NCBI GenBank assembly: GCA_028714935.1
Contig: JAQTLJ010000020.1
Coordinates: 1-12,809 of the forward strand
DNA: 12,809 bases
From: Candidatus Margulisiibacteriota bacterium
Lineage (GTDB): Bacteria > Margulisbacteria > WOR-1 > O2-12-FULL-45-9
Reading direction: 5' to 3'
Shown here: positions 1 to 5,688 of the stretch, piece after piece
Layout of the letters: each line of letters opens with the position of its first letter
Position numbering within the stretch: the stretch's first letter is position 1
The notes under the pieces: generated by a model
Seen by the model: only the letters and a program-made list of their open reading frames with translations
Told to the model about the DNA's origin: nothing
Database searches by the model: none
Position numbers and translations under genes: made by a program

Positions 1-1
1 G

Positions 2-121
2 GAACTGCTCCAGATCTTTGAGGCGACCCAGCACGAGGTTAAGCTGCTTAGCCGCGGGTTTGAGTTCCCCAAGAATGATGATCGGGCTGAGGTCCTTGAG
101 CGTCCCCGGGTCTACCAATAA
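2..121 (+). CDS. C-terminal end of an unrecognised protein (partial)
   Basis: The frame starting at base 2 stays open for 39 codons and stops with TAA at 119-121, so this is the tail of a gene that begins before the window. The tail is charged and mostly helical in character, beginning ELLQIFEATQHEV and ending ERPRVYQ. It lies only 6 nt before the deoxyhypusine-synthase-like gene and has the same GC-rich composition, so it is probably the upstream member of the polyamine operon. An arginine decarboxylase would fit the pathway, because the genes after it use agmatine and putrescine, but nothing in these 39 residues shows that. The identity is left open. Confidence 0.6.
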   Translation, partial: ELLQIFEATQHEVKLLSRGFEFPKNDDRAEVLERPRVYQ

Positions 122-127
122 TCTGTT

Positions 128-1165
128 ATGGCTTCAAAATTCTTAAAATATCCGACCATTCCTTTCCGGGTTGAAAAAGGCAAAACCGCGGCGCGCATCC
201 TCGATGACATGCTGGCGACCGGTTTCCAGGGAAAATCATTGGGCGAGGCGTTTTCCGTCTGGAAAGAGATGCTGCGCCAGAAAAAGGTCACCGTCTGGCT
301 GGGGATCGCCGGCGCGATCGTGCCGGCCGGGATGCGGCGGGTGCTCGCCTATCTGGTAGAAAAAAGGTTTGTCGACGTCATTGTTTCCACCGGCGCGCAG
401 GCTTTCCACGATGCGGCGGAAGCGCTGGGGGTCATCCACTACCGTGGCTCGGCGCTGGTCGATGATAAAGCCTTGCTTACCGAGGGGATCGACCGCTTCC
501 ATGATGTCCTGGTGCAGGAAAACCTGCAGCGGCAGGTGGACCGCCAGATACAGTTATTCATTGAGACCCTGGACCCGGATTATCAATATTCCTCCCGCGA
601 GTTCTTTTATCTGCTGGGCTTGTTCTTGAATAAAAGGGGGAAGCATAAAGATTCCTTTTTGATCCAGGCGGCCAGGGCGGGGGTGCCGGTCTTTGCCCCG
701 GCGCTCAATGACAGCTCGATCGGCTATTCTTTTATCATGGCGCGGCGGAAAGGCGCTTTCCGTTACATCGATCAGATGAAGGATACGCACGAAACTGCCC
801 AGATCGCCCAGGTCTCTAAAAAATCGGGCGTGGTCTACCTGGGCGGGGGCGTACCCAAGAACTTTATCCAGCAGACGGAATTGCTGAACGATATTTTAGG
901 CAACAAGCTGCCCGGCCATGAATACGCGATCCAGCTGACGACCGACACGCCGCATTTTGGCGGCCTGTCCGGCTGCACTTTTGCCGAAGGGCAGAGCTGG
1001 GGGAAGATCGCCAAGAGCGCGAAGATGGCGCAATGTTTCTGCGACATAACGGTCGCCCTGCCGCTCCTGGCCCAGGGGCTGGCGGAAGAGGAGAAGCTGG
1101 CGCGGCGGCGGAAAAAACCGGCCTTTGACTGGTCCGGCGAACAGCTAAAAGTAACCTATGAATAA
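128..1165 (+). CDS. Deoxyhypusine synthase-like protein (probable homospermidine synthase)
   Basis: This 345-residue protein belongs to the deoxyhypusine synthase family. The strongest sign is the SWGKI motif at residues 290-294. Its lysine (K293) matches the catalytic lysine of eukaryotic deoxyhypusine synthase that forms the enzyme-butylamine intermediate. Other family features are the STGAQ segment near residue 88, the VPVFAPALNDSSIG segment, the GGGVPKNF segment and the TPHFGGLSG segment. The family enzyme moves an aminobutyl group from a polyamine using NAD. Bacteria lack eIF5A, the usual target, and bacterial homologues next to agmatinase are thought to join putrescine-derived units into homospermidine. 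The gene starts 6 nt after the previous gene and overlaps agmatinase by 8 bp, so it is translationally coupled in an operon. The family call is secure; the exact product is inferred from context. Confidence 0.9.
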   Translation: MASKFLKYPTIPFRVEKGKTAARILDDMLATGFQGKSLGEAFSVWKEMLRQKKVTVWLGIAGAIVPAGMRRVLAYLVEKRFVDVIVSTGAQAFHDAAEALGVIHYRGSALVDDKALLTEGIDRFHDVLVQENLQRQVDRQIQLFIETLDPDYQYSSREFFYLLGLFLNKRGKHKDSFLIQAARAGVPVFAPALNDSSIGYSFIMARRKGAFRYIDQMKDTHETAQIAQVSKKSGVVYLGGGVPKNFIQQTELLNDILGNKLPGHEYAIQLTTDTPHFGGLSGCTFAEGQSWGKIAKSAKMAQCFCDITVALPLLAQGLAEEEKLARRRKKPAFDWSGEQLKVTYE

Positions 1166-1940
1166 ATTCGTGATCATTCCCTGTCCGCATGAAGCGACGA
1201 CCAGCTACGGCCGGGGGACAAAGCACGGGCCGGCGGCGATCTTAAAAGCGCTCCCTCACGTTGAGGAATTTGACGAAGAGCTCGGTTTTGAAACTACGGC
1301 CAAAGCCGATATCAAGATCCTCAAACCGCTTCCGCTCTCGTCCCTCGTCCCTCGTCTCTTGACCATCTTTAAAGAGGGAAGCATTCCGGTCATTCTCGGC
1401 GGGGAACATTCAATTACTCCAGTTATTGTCAAAGCGGCGGCTGAGCAATATAAAAATCTTTCTGTCCTTCAGCTTGACGCTCATGCCGACCTGCGGGATT
1501 CATTTCAGGGGAAGAAGAACAGCCATGCCTGCGTGATGAGGCGGGTCCTTGAGATCTGTCCGGCGGTCCAGGCCGGTATCCGGAGCATTTCAAAAGAGGA
1601 GTGGGAGTGGGCGAAGCAGACGGGGCAGATCAAAAAGATCCATTTTGCGGAAAAACTGGAACTGGTCGAGAAGATCGAAGATCAGCTGGGCAAAAACGTC
1701 TACATTACGATCGATGTCGATGTTTTTGACCCGTCGGTCATCCCGGCCACCGGCACCCCGGAGCCGGGCGGGATGTTCTGGTACGAAGTGCTGGATATTT
1801 TATCGCGGGTCTGCCGGGATAAGAATGTTATTGGCTTCGATGTTGTCGAACTTGCCCCGCGCAAAGGCGATATCGCCTCCGATTTCACGATCGCCAAGCT
1901 GGTTTATAAGACCATGGGTTATCTGACGATTAAACCTTAG
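1158..1940 (+). CDS. speB: Agmatinase / ureohydrolase family
   Basis: This 260-residue ureohydrolase carries the metal-binding motifs of the arginase-agmatinase family: GGEHS (81-85), DAHAD (107-111) and DVDVFDP (186-192), followed by TGTPEPGG and a late GFDVVELAP. These supply the histidine and aspartates that hold the two manganese ions. The expected reaction is agmatine plus water to putrescine and urea, in the cytoplasm. Its start codon overlaps the stop of the deoxyhypusine-synthase-like gene (ATGAATAA), so the two are coupled and the pathway runs agmatine to putrescine to a longer polyamine. The protein is somewhat shorter than many agmatinases (about 290-310 residues), with a compact N-terminus. 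Arginase or formiminoglutamase are alternatives, but the neighbour favours agmatinase. A 7-bp tandem repeat lies inside the gene at 1337-1357. Confidence 0.9.
   Translation: MNKFVIIPCPHEATTSYGRGTKHGPAAILKALPHVEEFDEELGFETTAKADIKILKPLPLSSLVPRLLTIFKEGSIPVILGGEHSITPVIVKAAAEQYKNLSVLQLDAHADLRDSFQGKKNSHACVMRRVLEICPAVQAGIRSISKEEWEWAKQTGQIKKIHFAEKLELVEKIEDQLGKNVYITIDVDVFDPSVIPATGTPEPGGMFWYEVLDILSRVCRDKNVIGFDVVELAPRKGDIASDFTIAKLVYKTMGYLTIKP
1337..1357 (+). repeat. Three tandem copies of a 7-bp unit inside speB
   Basis: The heptamer CTCGTCC occurs three times head to tail (1337-1343, 1344-1350, 1351-1357), with one mismatch in the last base of the third copy. It encodes part of a PLSSLVPRLL segment between the N-terminal region and the GGEHS motif. 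Because 7 is not a multiple of 3, gain or loss of one copy would shift the reading frame. Confidence 0.8.
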
Positions 1941-1946
1941 GCTAAA

Positions 1947-2070
1947 AGGAGCACTCTTTATGCGGCCGATCAAGCTTCCCACCCCCAAGGACATCCGCCA
2001 TAAAGCAATCATGACCGCTCTGGCCGCCCTGCGCGTCCTTTTTGCCCAGACGGTTGGGTGGCCTGGATAG
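1947..2070 (+). CDS. Short reading frame after agmatinase (36 aa), possible truncated gene
   Basis: A clear Shine-Dalgarno AGGAG at 1947-1951 lies 8 nt before an ATG at 1960. The frame runs 36 codons to TAG at 2068-2070; the coordinates given include the ribosome binding site. It begins MRPIKLPTPKDI and contains a hydrophobic run AIMTALAALRVLFAQ. It starts 19 nt after the agmatinase stop and keeps the GC-rich composition of the polyamine operon, while the AT-rich island starts within a few tens of bases of its stop. It is either a genuine small peptide or, more likely, the 5' end of an operon gene cut off when the island arrived. I do not recognise the sequence. The ribosome binding site makes translation plausible. 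Confidence 0.4.
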
Positions 2071-2104
2071 AGATAGCCACACCCCCGTAAAAGGTAAAAT
2101 AAAC

Positions 2105-2133
2105 TTGACAAATAAACAACACAACGATATCAT
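2105..2133 (+). promoter_or_regulatory. Sigma70-type promoter of the island operon
   Basis: TTGACA (2105-2110) and TATCAT (2128-2133) are separated by exactly 17 nt, a near-consensus housekeeping promoter. The -10 box ends 6 nt before the ATG at 2140, so transcription would begin at or next to the start codon and the mRNA would be leaderless. No Shine-Dalgarno sequence is visible, which agrees. Confidence 0.75.
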
Positions 2134-2138
2134 TGTGT
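2119..2138. promoter_or_regulatory. Near-perfect palindrome over the -10 box, candidate operator
   Basis: ACACAACGATATCATTGTGT is a 20-bp palindrome with one mismatched pair (C2125 against A2132), centred on GATATC. It covers the whole -10 box and the expected start of transcription. The operon encodes an XRE-type helix-turn-helix protein two genes in, and such proteins usually bind palindromes over their own promoter. Autorepression by that protein is therefore the natural inference. Confidence 0.6.
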
Positions 2139-2139
2139 C

Positions 2140-2580
2140 ATGATACCTAGGTTTATTTCTATCGGTGGGCAGATAAGGGTTTTGCCCCCTGGTGAACATG
2201 AGGCCACTATCGACGAGGTTGAAGCTCGTTTCGCCTTAACTGATCACCGAAAGCATCTATTTTCCGGACTCAAAAGGGGGATAGACTCCTTTCACAGCGC
2301 TGGCTGCAAGACGCTTTATTTAGATGGTAGCTTTGTTACGGAAAAGCTGATTCCAAAGGATTATGATGCATGTTGGGATCCTAATGGAGTCGATCCGGAC
2401 AGGTTGGATCCCATACTACTCGATTCTGCAAAATTCAGGCTGAAACAAAAGGAAAAATATTATGGCGAATATTTTCCATCAACCTCCAGGGCTGACAGTG
2501 CCCATTTATTTCTAAGTTTTTTCAAAACCGATAGATTTACAGGAAGAGCAAAAGGGATTATTGTTTTAAGATTAAAATAG
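2140..2580 (+). CDS. DUF6932-type minimal nucleotidyltransferase-like protein
   Basis: This 146-residue protein has the layout I associate with DUF6932 proteins: a MIPxF start, an LPPGEHEAT segment (15-23), the core LDGSFVTEKLIPKDYDACWD (61-80) and a C-terminal KGIIVLRL. The core resembles the nucleotidyltransferase signature, with G63-S64 followed by D74-x-D76, so a nucleotide- or metal-binding role is plausible. It leads an operon with an XRE/ImmA fusion 27 nt downstream, an arrangement like a toxin-antitoxin pair. Which partner is toxic cannot be read from sequence. The start at 2140 is supported by the family-like N-terminus and by the promoter whose -10 box ends 6 nt upstream. Base composition is intermediate between the flanks and the rest of the island. 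Family recall is good; enzymatic activity is inferred. Confidence 0.75.
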   Translation: MIPRFISIGGQIRVLPPGEHEATIDEVEARFALTDHRKHLFSGLKRGIDSFHSAGCKTLYLDGSFVTEKLIPKDYDACWDPNGVDPDRLDPILLDSAKFRLKQKEKYYGEYFPSTSRADSAHLFLSFFKTDRFTGRAKGIIVLRLK

Positions 2581-2607
2581 AAAAAACGGCGTAAAAAAGG
2601 GGGCATT

Positions 2608-3885
2608 ATGATAACTAATGAGCGTCAATATCGAATTACAAAAGCTCAGCTTGATAAATTTGAAGAGTTCTTGAAATCATATTCTATCAAAGAGGCAATG
2701 AAGCGACTCAAACATCCAAAAATAGCAAAAGCCGAATATGATGCCCTGAGAAGTCAGGTTGAAGAATTAACAATGCAACTTACAAATTATGAAGCATTAA
2801 AATCTGGACTTTATGAAAATTTTAGCGCTTCAACTCTAGATGAATTACCAAGTATTCTTATTAAGGCTAGAATTGCAAAGGGCTTGTCACAACGCAAATT
2901 GGCGGAATTGCTAGGGATAAAAGAACAGCAAATACAAAAATATGAGGCGGAAGAATATGCAAAGGCAAATTTAAGTAGGCTTATTAAAATTGCAAATGTT
3001 CTTGGCCTGAATATTAGTGAAATTGCAGAATTTAAGGAATTAAATATTATATCGAAAGCAAATAATATGGAATGGAATAGATTTCCTATTAAGGAAATGT
3101 ATTTGCGTAACTGGCTTGATTTTCCTGGTTCCTTAGAAATGGCATATGCTGATGCTGAGGAATTATTAAAACAATATGTGGGAGATTGTTTTGCCAAGCC
3201 AATGCTTGTTGCAGCACGACAACGGATACGTTCTAAGGCGGACATGGATCAATATGCTTTACTCGCATGGCAATGTCGACTTATTAAATTAGCTAGAAAT
3301 GTTAAACTAGAAACATCATTTAAAAAACAAACATTATCGGATGAATGGTTCAATGCACTTATTAAGCTTAGCTGCCGAACAAATGGGCCACAAGTGGCTG
3401 TGAAATATTTAGCAAGCGCAGGAATTCGTTTGATTGTAGTGCCCCCTCTACCCAAAATATATTTAGATGGCGCTGCGATTATGCTGTCAGATGGTCCAGT
3501 CATTGGAATGACTTTGCGCCATGATAGGCTCGATAACTTTTGGTTCGTTCTTTTACATGAACTTGTTCATGTAAAAAAACACTTAAGTAAGTACGAAAAT
3601 GAAATATTCGATGATCTTGATGATGTGTCGGCTGATAAAATGGAAAAAGAAACGGATGAATGTGCTAGTGATTTGTTAGTTCCTAAGGAGAAATGGGAGA
3701 CGGCTCTAGTTCGCTATATTAGGAGCAAAGACGCTGTTAAAGCATTTTCTAATGAGATAGGAATAAATGCAGCGATTGTGGCCGGGAAAATAAGAAAAGA
3801 AGCCAATAACTATGCAATATTGACCGATATGATTGGACGAGGAGAAGTTCGAAAGTTGTTCCCAGATGTTGATTATTCTAATTAA
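2608..3885 (+). CDS. XRE-family HTH protein fused to an ImmA/IrrE-type zinc metallopeptidase
   Basis: This 425-residue protein has three visible parts. The N-terminal 80 or so residues (starting MITNERQYRITKAQLDKF) are helical and coiled-coil-like. Next, at about 85-140, comes an XRE/Cro helix-turn-helix with the GLSQRKLAELLGIKEQQIQKYE segment. After a linker, the C-terminal third is a DUF955 (ImmA/IrrE, COG2856) peptidase with HELVH at 317-321 and a downstream E348-T-D-E-C-A that probably supplies the third zinc ligand. ImmA-type enzymes cleave partner repressors or regulators, and the fusion suggests a regulator that can be inactivated by its own or a sister protease. An AAGGGGG ribosome binding site lies 4 nt before the ATG. 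The gene sits between the nucleotidyltransferase-like gene and the beta-family gene (11 nt gap) and is AT-rich. It is the likely binder of the 2119-2138 palindrome. Confidence 0.9.
   Translation: MITNERQYRITKAQLDKFEEFLKSYSIKEAMKRLKHPKIAKAEYDALRSQVEELTMQLTNYEALKSGLYENFSASTLDELPSILIKARIAKGLSQRKLAELLGIKEQQIQKYEAEEYAKANLSRLIKIANVLGLNISEIAEFKELNIISKANNMEWNRFPIKEMYLRNWLDFPGSLEMAYADAEELLKQYVGDCFAKPMLVAARQRIRSKADMDQYALLAWQCRLIKLARNVKLETSFKKQTLSDEWFNALIKLSCRTNGPQVAVKYLASAGIRLIVVPPLPKIYLDGAAIMLSDGPVIGMTLRHDRLDNFWFVLLHELVHVKKHLSKYENEIFDDLDDVSADKMEKETDECASDLLVPKEKWETALVRYIRSKDAVKAFSNEIGINAAIVAGKIRKEANNYAILTDMIGRGEVRKLFPDVDYSN
3551..3576. repeat. Perfect 12-bp inverted repeat over the HELVH codons
   Basis: TTTTACATGAAC (3551-3562) and its exact reverse complement GTTCATGTAAAA (3565-3576) are separated by only TT. 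The repeat spans the codons of the zinc-binding HELVH motif. It could form a hairpin in RNA or bind a dimeric protein, or it may be a by-product of the coding constraint. Confidence 0.8.
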
Positions 3886-3896
3886 AGGAGAAAGAA

Positions 3897-4988
3897 ATGG
3901 CTTTTAATCATTTTCATTATGTTCCATGCCTTAAATGGAAAACGGGCGAATATCAGGCAATATTGAAGATGCCGGAATCAATGAAAAAAATGATTACACC
4001 TTTAATAGAAGTTCCCGAATATACATTTGATCATGAGGAAAGAAAAAAACCAAAAACTTTAGATCATCATATTGAGCTATTTATTAAAAGAGTAGGTGCC
4101 AAATGGGGAGGGGCGCCGTGTTTTGTTGACATTAAAAATATTCATAATTCAACTAATATGGGAAATGGCAAGAGTCTAGTTGCCCATATATATGAAGAAT
4201 TGTTCCAAAACAATTGTTCACCAATTCTCGTTACAGGAGTTGAAAGAGCTGATGCGTTTCAGGCGGAAATAATAAATGTTTTAGCAAAGAATAGTTCCGC
4301 AGACCTTTGTTTACGATTGCCGCTCGAAGAATTTGCAAAAAATGGATTTGAAAAAAGATTGCAGTTGCTTTTAGAGCGAATGAAAATAGGGATAAATAAA
4401 GTCCATTTAATAATCGATCTTGGCGCGCCGAATTTTATTCCGCTTGATGGTTTTTTTAAGGCAATACAAGAAAGTATATACCGTTATCTTAACCCGAAAG
4501 ATTGGATGACGTTTTCGATTGTTGGGACATCTATGCCAAATATAATCAAACAAGGCGTATCAATATTGCCGCGTTACGAATGGAAATTATATAAAACAAT
4601 AATTAATCAATGTAAAAAAGAGGGGTTAAGATTGCCTGCTTTTGGAGATTATGCGGTAACTTATCCATCAGTTACTCCTGATTTGGATTGGACAAAGATA
4701 AGTTCATCTGCAAAGATGAAATATACCATTGATGATGGCTGGTATCTTGTTAAGGGCAAGAGTCTAAGAGATGGCCCGCCTACACAATTTCACGATATGT
4801 GCCGCGATCTTGTGGGTTCATCGTACTATTCTGGCCAGAAATATTCATTTGGCGATCAATTTATACAGAAGTGTGCGACTGATAAGTCAGTTAAAACTCG
4901 GAATCACACGTTATGGGTAACCGCGGGGACAAATCATCATCTTGTAAAAGTCGCTTTGGATATCGCCAATTTATACGCTTCCTCATAA
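3897..4988 (+). CDS. Beta family protein (Beta_protein domain)
   Basis: This 363-residue protein fits the 'beta family' found near phage and defence genes. It has the typical opening FHYVPCLKWKTGEYQAI (residues 6-22), then ITPLIEVPEY, a middle LIIDLG segment, an FGDYAV segment and the C-terminal TLWVTAGTNHHLVKVA. No catalytic function is established for this family to my knowledge. AGGAG at 3886-3890 lies 6 nt before the ATG, and the gap to the XRE/ImmA gene is 11 nt, so the two are co-transcribed. Its last 98 bp overlap the 3' end of the convergent sce7726-family gene. Beta-like (sce7725-type) and sce7726-type genes are named after neighbours in Sorangium, so the pairing here is meaningful. 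The composition is AT-rich like the rest of the island. Confidence 0.8.
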   Translation: MAFNHFHYVPCLKWKTGEYQAILKMPESMKKMITPLIEVPEYTFDHEERKKPKTLDHHIELFIKRVGAKWGGAPCFVDIKNIHNSTNMGNGKSLVAHIYEELFQNNCSPILVTGVERADAFQAEIINVLAKNSSADLCLRLPLEEFAKNGFEKRLQLLLERMKIGINKVHLIIDLGAPNFIPLDGFFKAIQESIYRYLNPKDWMTFSIVGTSMPNIIKQGVSILPRYEWKLYKTIINQCKKEGLRLPAFGDYAVTYPSVTPDLDWTKISSSAKMKYTIDDGWYLVKGKSLRDGPPTQFHDMCRDLVGSSYYSGQKYSFGDQFIQKCATDKSVKTRNHTLWVTAGTNHHLVKVALDIANLYASS

Positions 4989-5520
4989 AATATTTAACTG
5001 CTTTTCGCAGCTCGGAAATATTTAAAGCATCTATTAGGTGATGATATAATATCTCGCGAGATTGTTTACGAATATTAGAACAAGCTTGTTTTTGTTCCAA
5101 TATTTCCAAAACTTCATTTCGCCATAATAATCGGGCGATAGAAACAGGTTTAACGAATTTGTTCATTTGAGCATCACGAGAAATATTAAATTCAATGTCG
5201 TCCTTGTTTTTAAGAGCTGTAATTATTCCCCACCATGGGGGGATATCATTATGAATGATTCGGCTATAACGATCTCCAACTACTATATATGCTTTATCAA
5301 AGATCGTATTATATGATTTGATTTGATCCTCAAGCCTATGGAGTGAATCGTTATCACTCTTGATTTCATAGCCAATAAAACGACCATTGAGAACAGCAAT
5401 ATCTGCTCGATTTTTGCCATGATTGAGACCGAGTTCTTCAATAATTATTGTGTCTTTATGGGCGTGTTGATGTCGCAAATGTTTTTGATGAAAAGTATTT
5501 CTAATCTCTGAATCATTCAT
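4891..5520 (-). CDS. sce7726 family protein, PD-(D/E)xK nuclease-like
   Basis: This 209-residue protein matches the sce7726 family: an EELGLNHGKNRADIAVLNG segment (28-46), GYEIKSDNDSLHRLEDQ (50-66) and a later PPWWGII. D40 followed by E52-I-K54, with Q66 downstream, resembles the active site of PD-(D/E)xK nucleases, so a DNA-cleaving role is a fair inference, not a known fact. It is on the opposite strand to the other island genes and has its own promoter (TTGTAA-16-TATAAT, 5538-5565). Its 3' end overlaps the beta-family gene by 98 bp tail to tail. The length is normal for the family and the C-terminus shows no sign of truncation. Its low GC matches the island. Confidence 0.8.
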   Translation of the reverse strand: MNDSEIRNTFHQKHLRHQHAHKDTIIIEELGLNHGKNRADIAVLNGRFIGYEIKSDNDSLHRLEDQIKSYNTIFDKAYIVVGDRYSRIIHNDIPPWWGIITALKNKDDIEFNISRDAQMNKFVKPVSIARLLWRNEVLEILEQKQACSNIRKQSREILYHHLIDALNISELRKAVKYFMRKRINWRYPKRLLQDDDLSPRLPITCDSEF

Positions 5521-5537
5521 AATGATCTCTGTTTGTT

Positions 5538-5565
5538 ATTATACCCTTTGTATAAACTATTACAA
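5538..5565 (-). promoter_or_regulatory. Promoter of the sce7726-family gene
   Basis: On the minus strand, TTGTAA (5565-5560) and TATAAT (5543-5538) are spaced by 16 nt. The -10 box is perfect and ends 17 nt before the ATG at 5520, allowing a short leader of about ten bases. Confidence 0.6.
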
Positions 5566-5574
5566 TTATAATTG
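5563..5574. repeat. 12-bp perfect palindrome next to the sce7726 promoter
   Basis: CAATTATAATTG is its own reverse complement and overlaps the -35 element of the sce7726-family promoter. It may be an operator, but AT-rich palindromes of this size can arise by chance. It does not resemble the palindrome at 2119-2138. Confidence 0.35.
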
Positions 5575-5582
5575 ATCGCTTA

Positions 5583-5657
5583 TTAATTCCCCGCCAACTC
5601 CAACATTCTCCGGCGGGTTTTGGTGATATTCGGCCCGTCAATATACGTGTTTGGCAT
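5583..5657 (-). CDS. Short reading frame after gltX (24 aa), possible gene remnant
   Basis: On the minus strand, a purine-rich GGAAGGAAGGA precedes an ATG at 5657-5655, and the frame runs 24 codons to tandem stops TAA TAA. It starts MPNTYIDGPNI. This vaguely recalls the N-terminus of small tautomerases (proline directly after methionine), which are usually 60-80 residues, so this could be a truncated remnant at the island edge. It lies 31 nt downstream of gltX in the same direction. It is too short for a secure assignment. Confidence 0.3.
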   Translation of the reverse strand: MPNTYIDGPNITKTRRRMLELAGN

Positions 5658-5688
5658 GGTTAAGTCCTTCCTTCCCAGTCCCCTAGGA

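Noticed and set aside
2056..2084. Hairpin GGGTGGC...GCCACACCC after the 36-codon frame
   Set aside because: It has a bulge and no following T tract, so it is not a convincing terminator.
2100..5580. Island as a transposon or integrated phage
   Set aside because: No transposase, integrase, tRNA gene or terminal inverted repeats are visible in the window.
5592..5621. Terminator hairpin CCGCC...GGCGG near the island right edge
   Set aside because: The stem is only 5 bp with a loop of about 16 nt, and there is no proper T tract on the strand that would need it.
2146..5687. CCTAGG at 2146-2151 and 5682-5687 as island-flanking repeats
   Set aside because: Six bases are expected by chance at this distance, one copy is inside a gene, and no longer match surrounds them.
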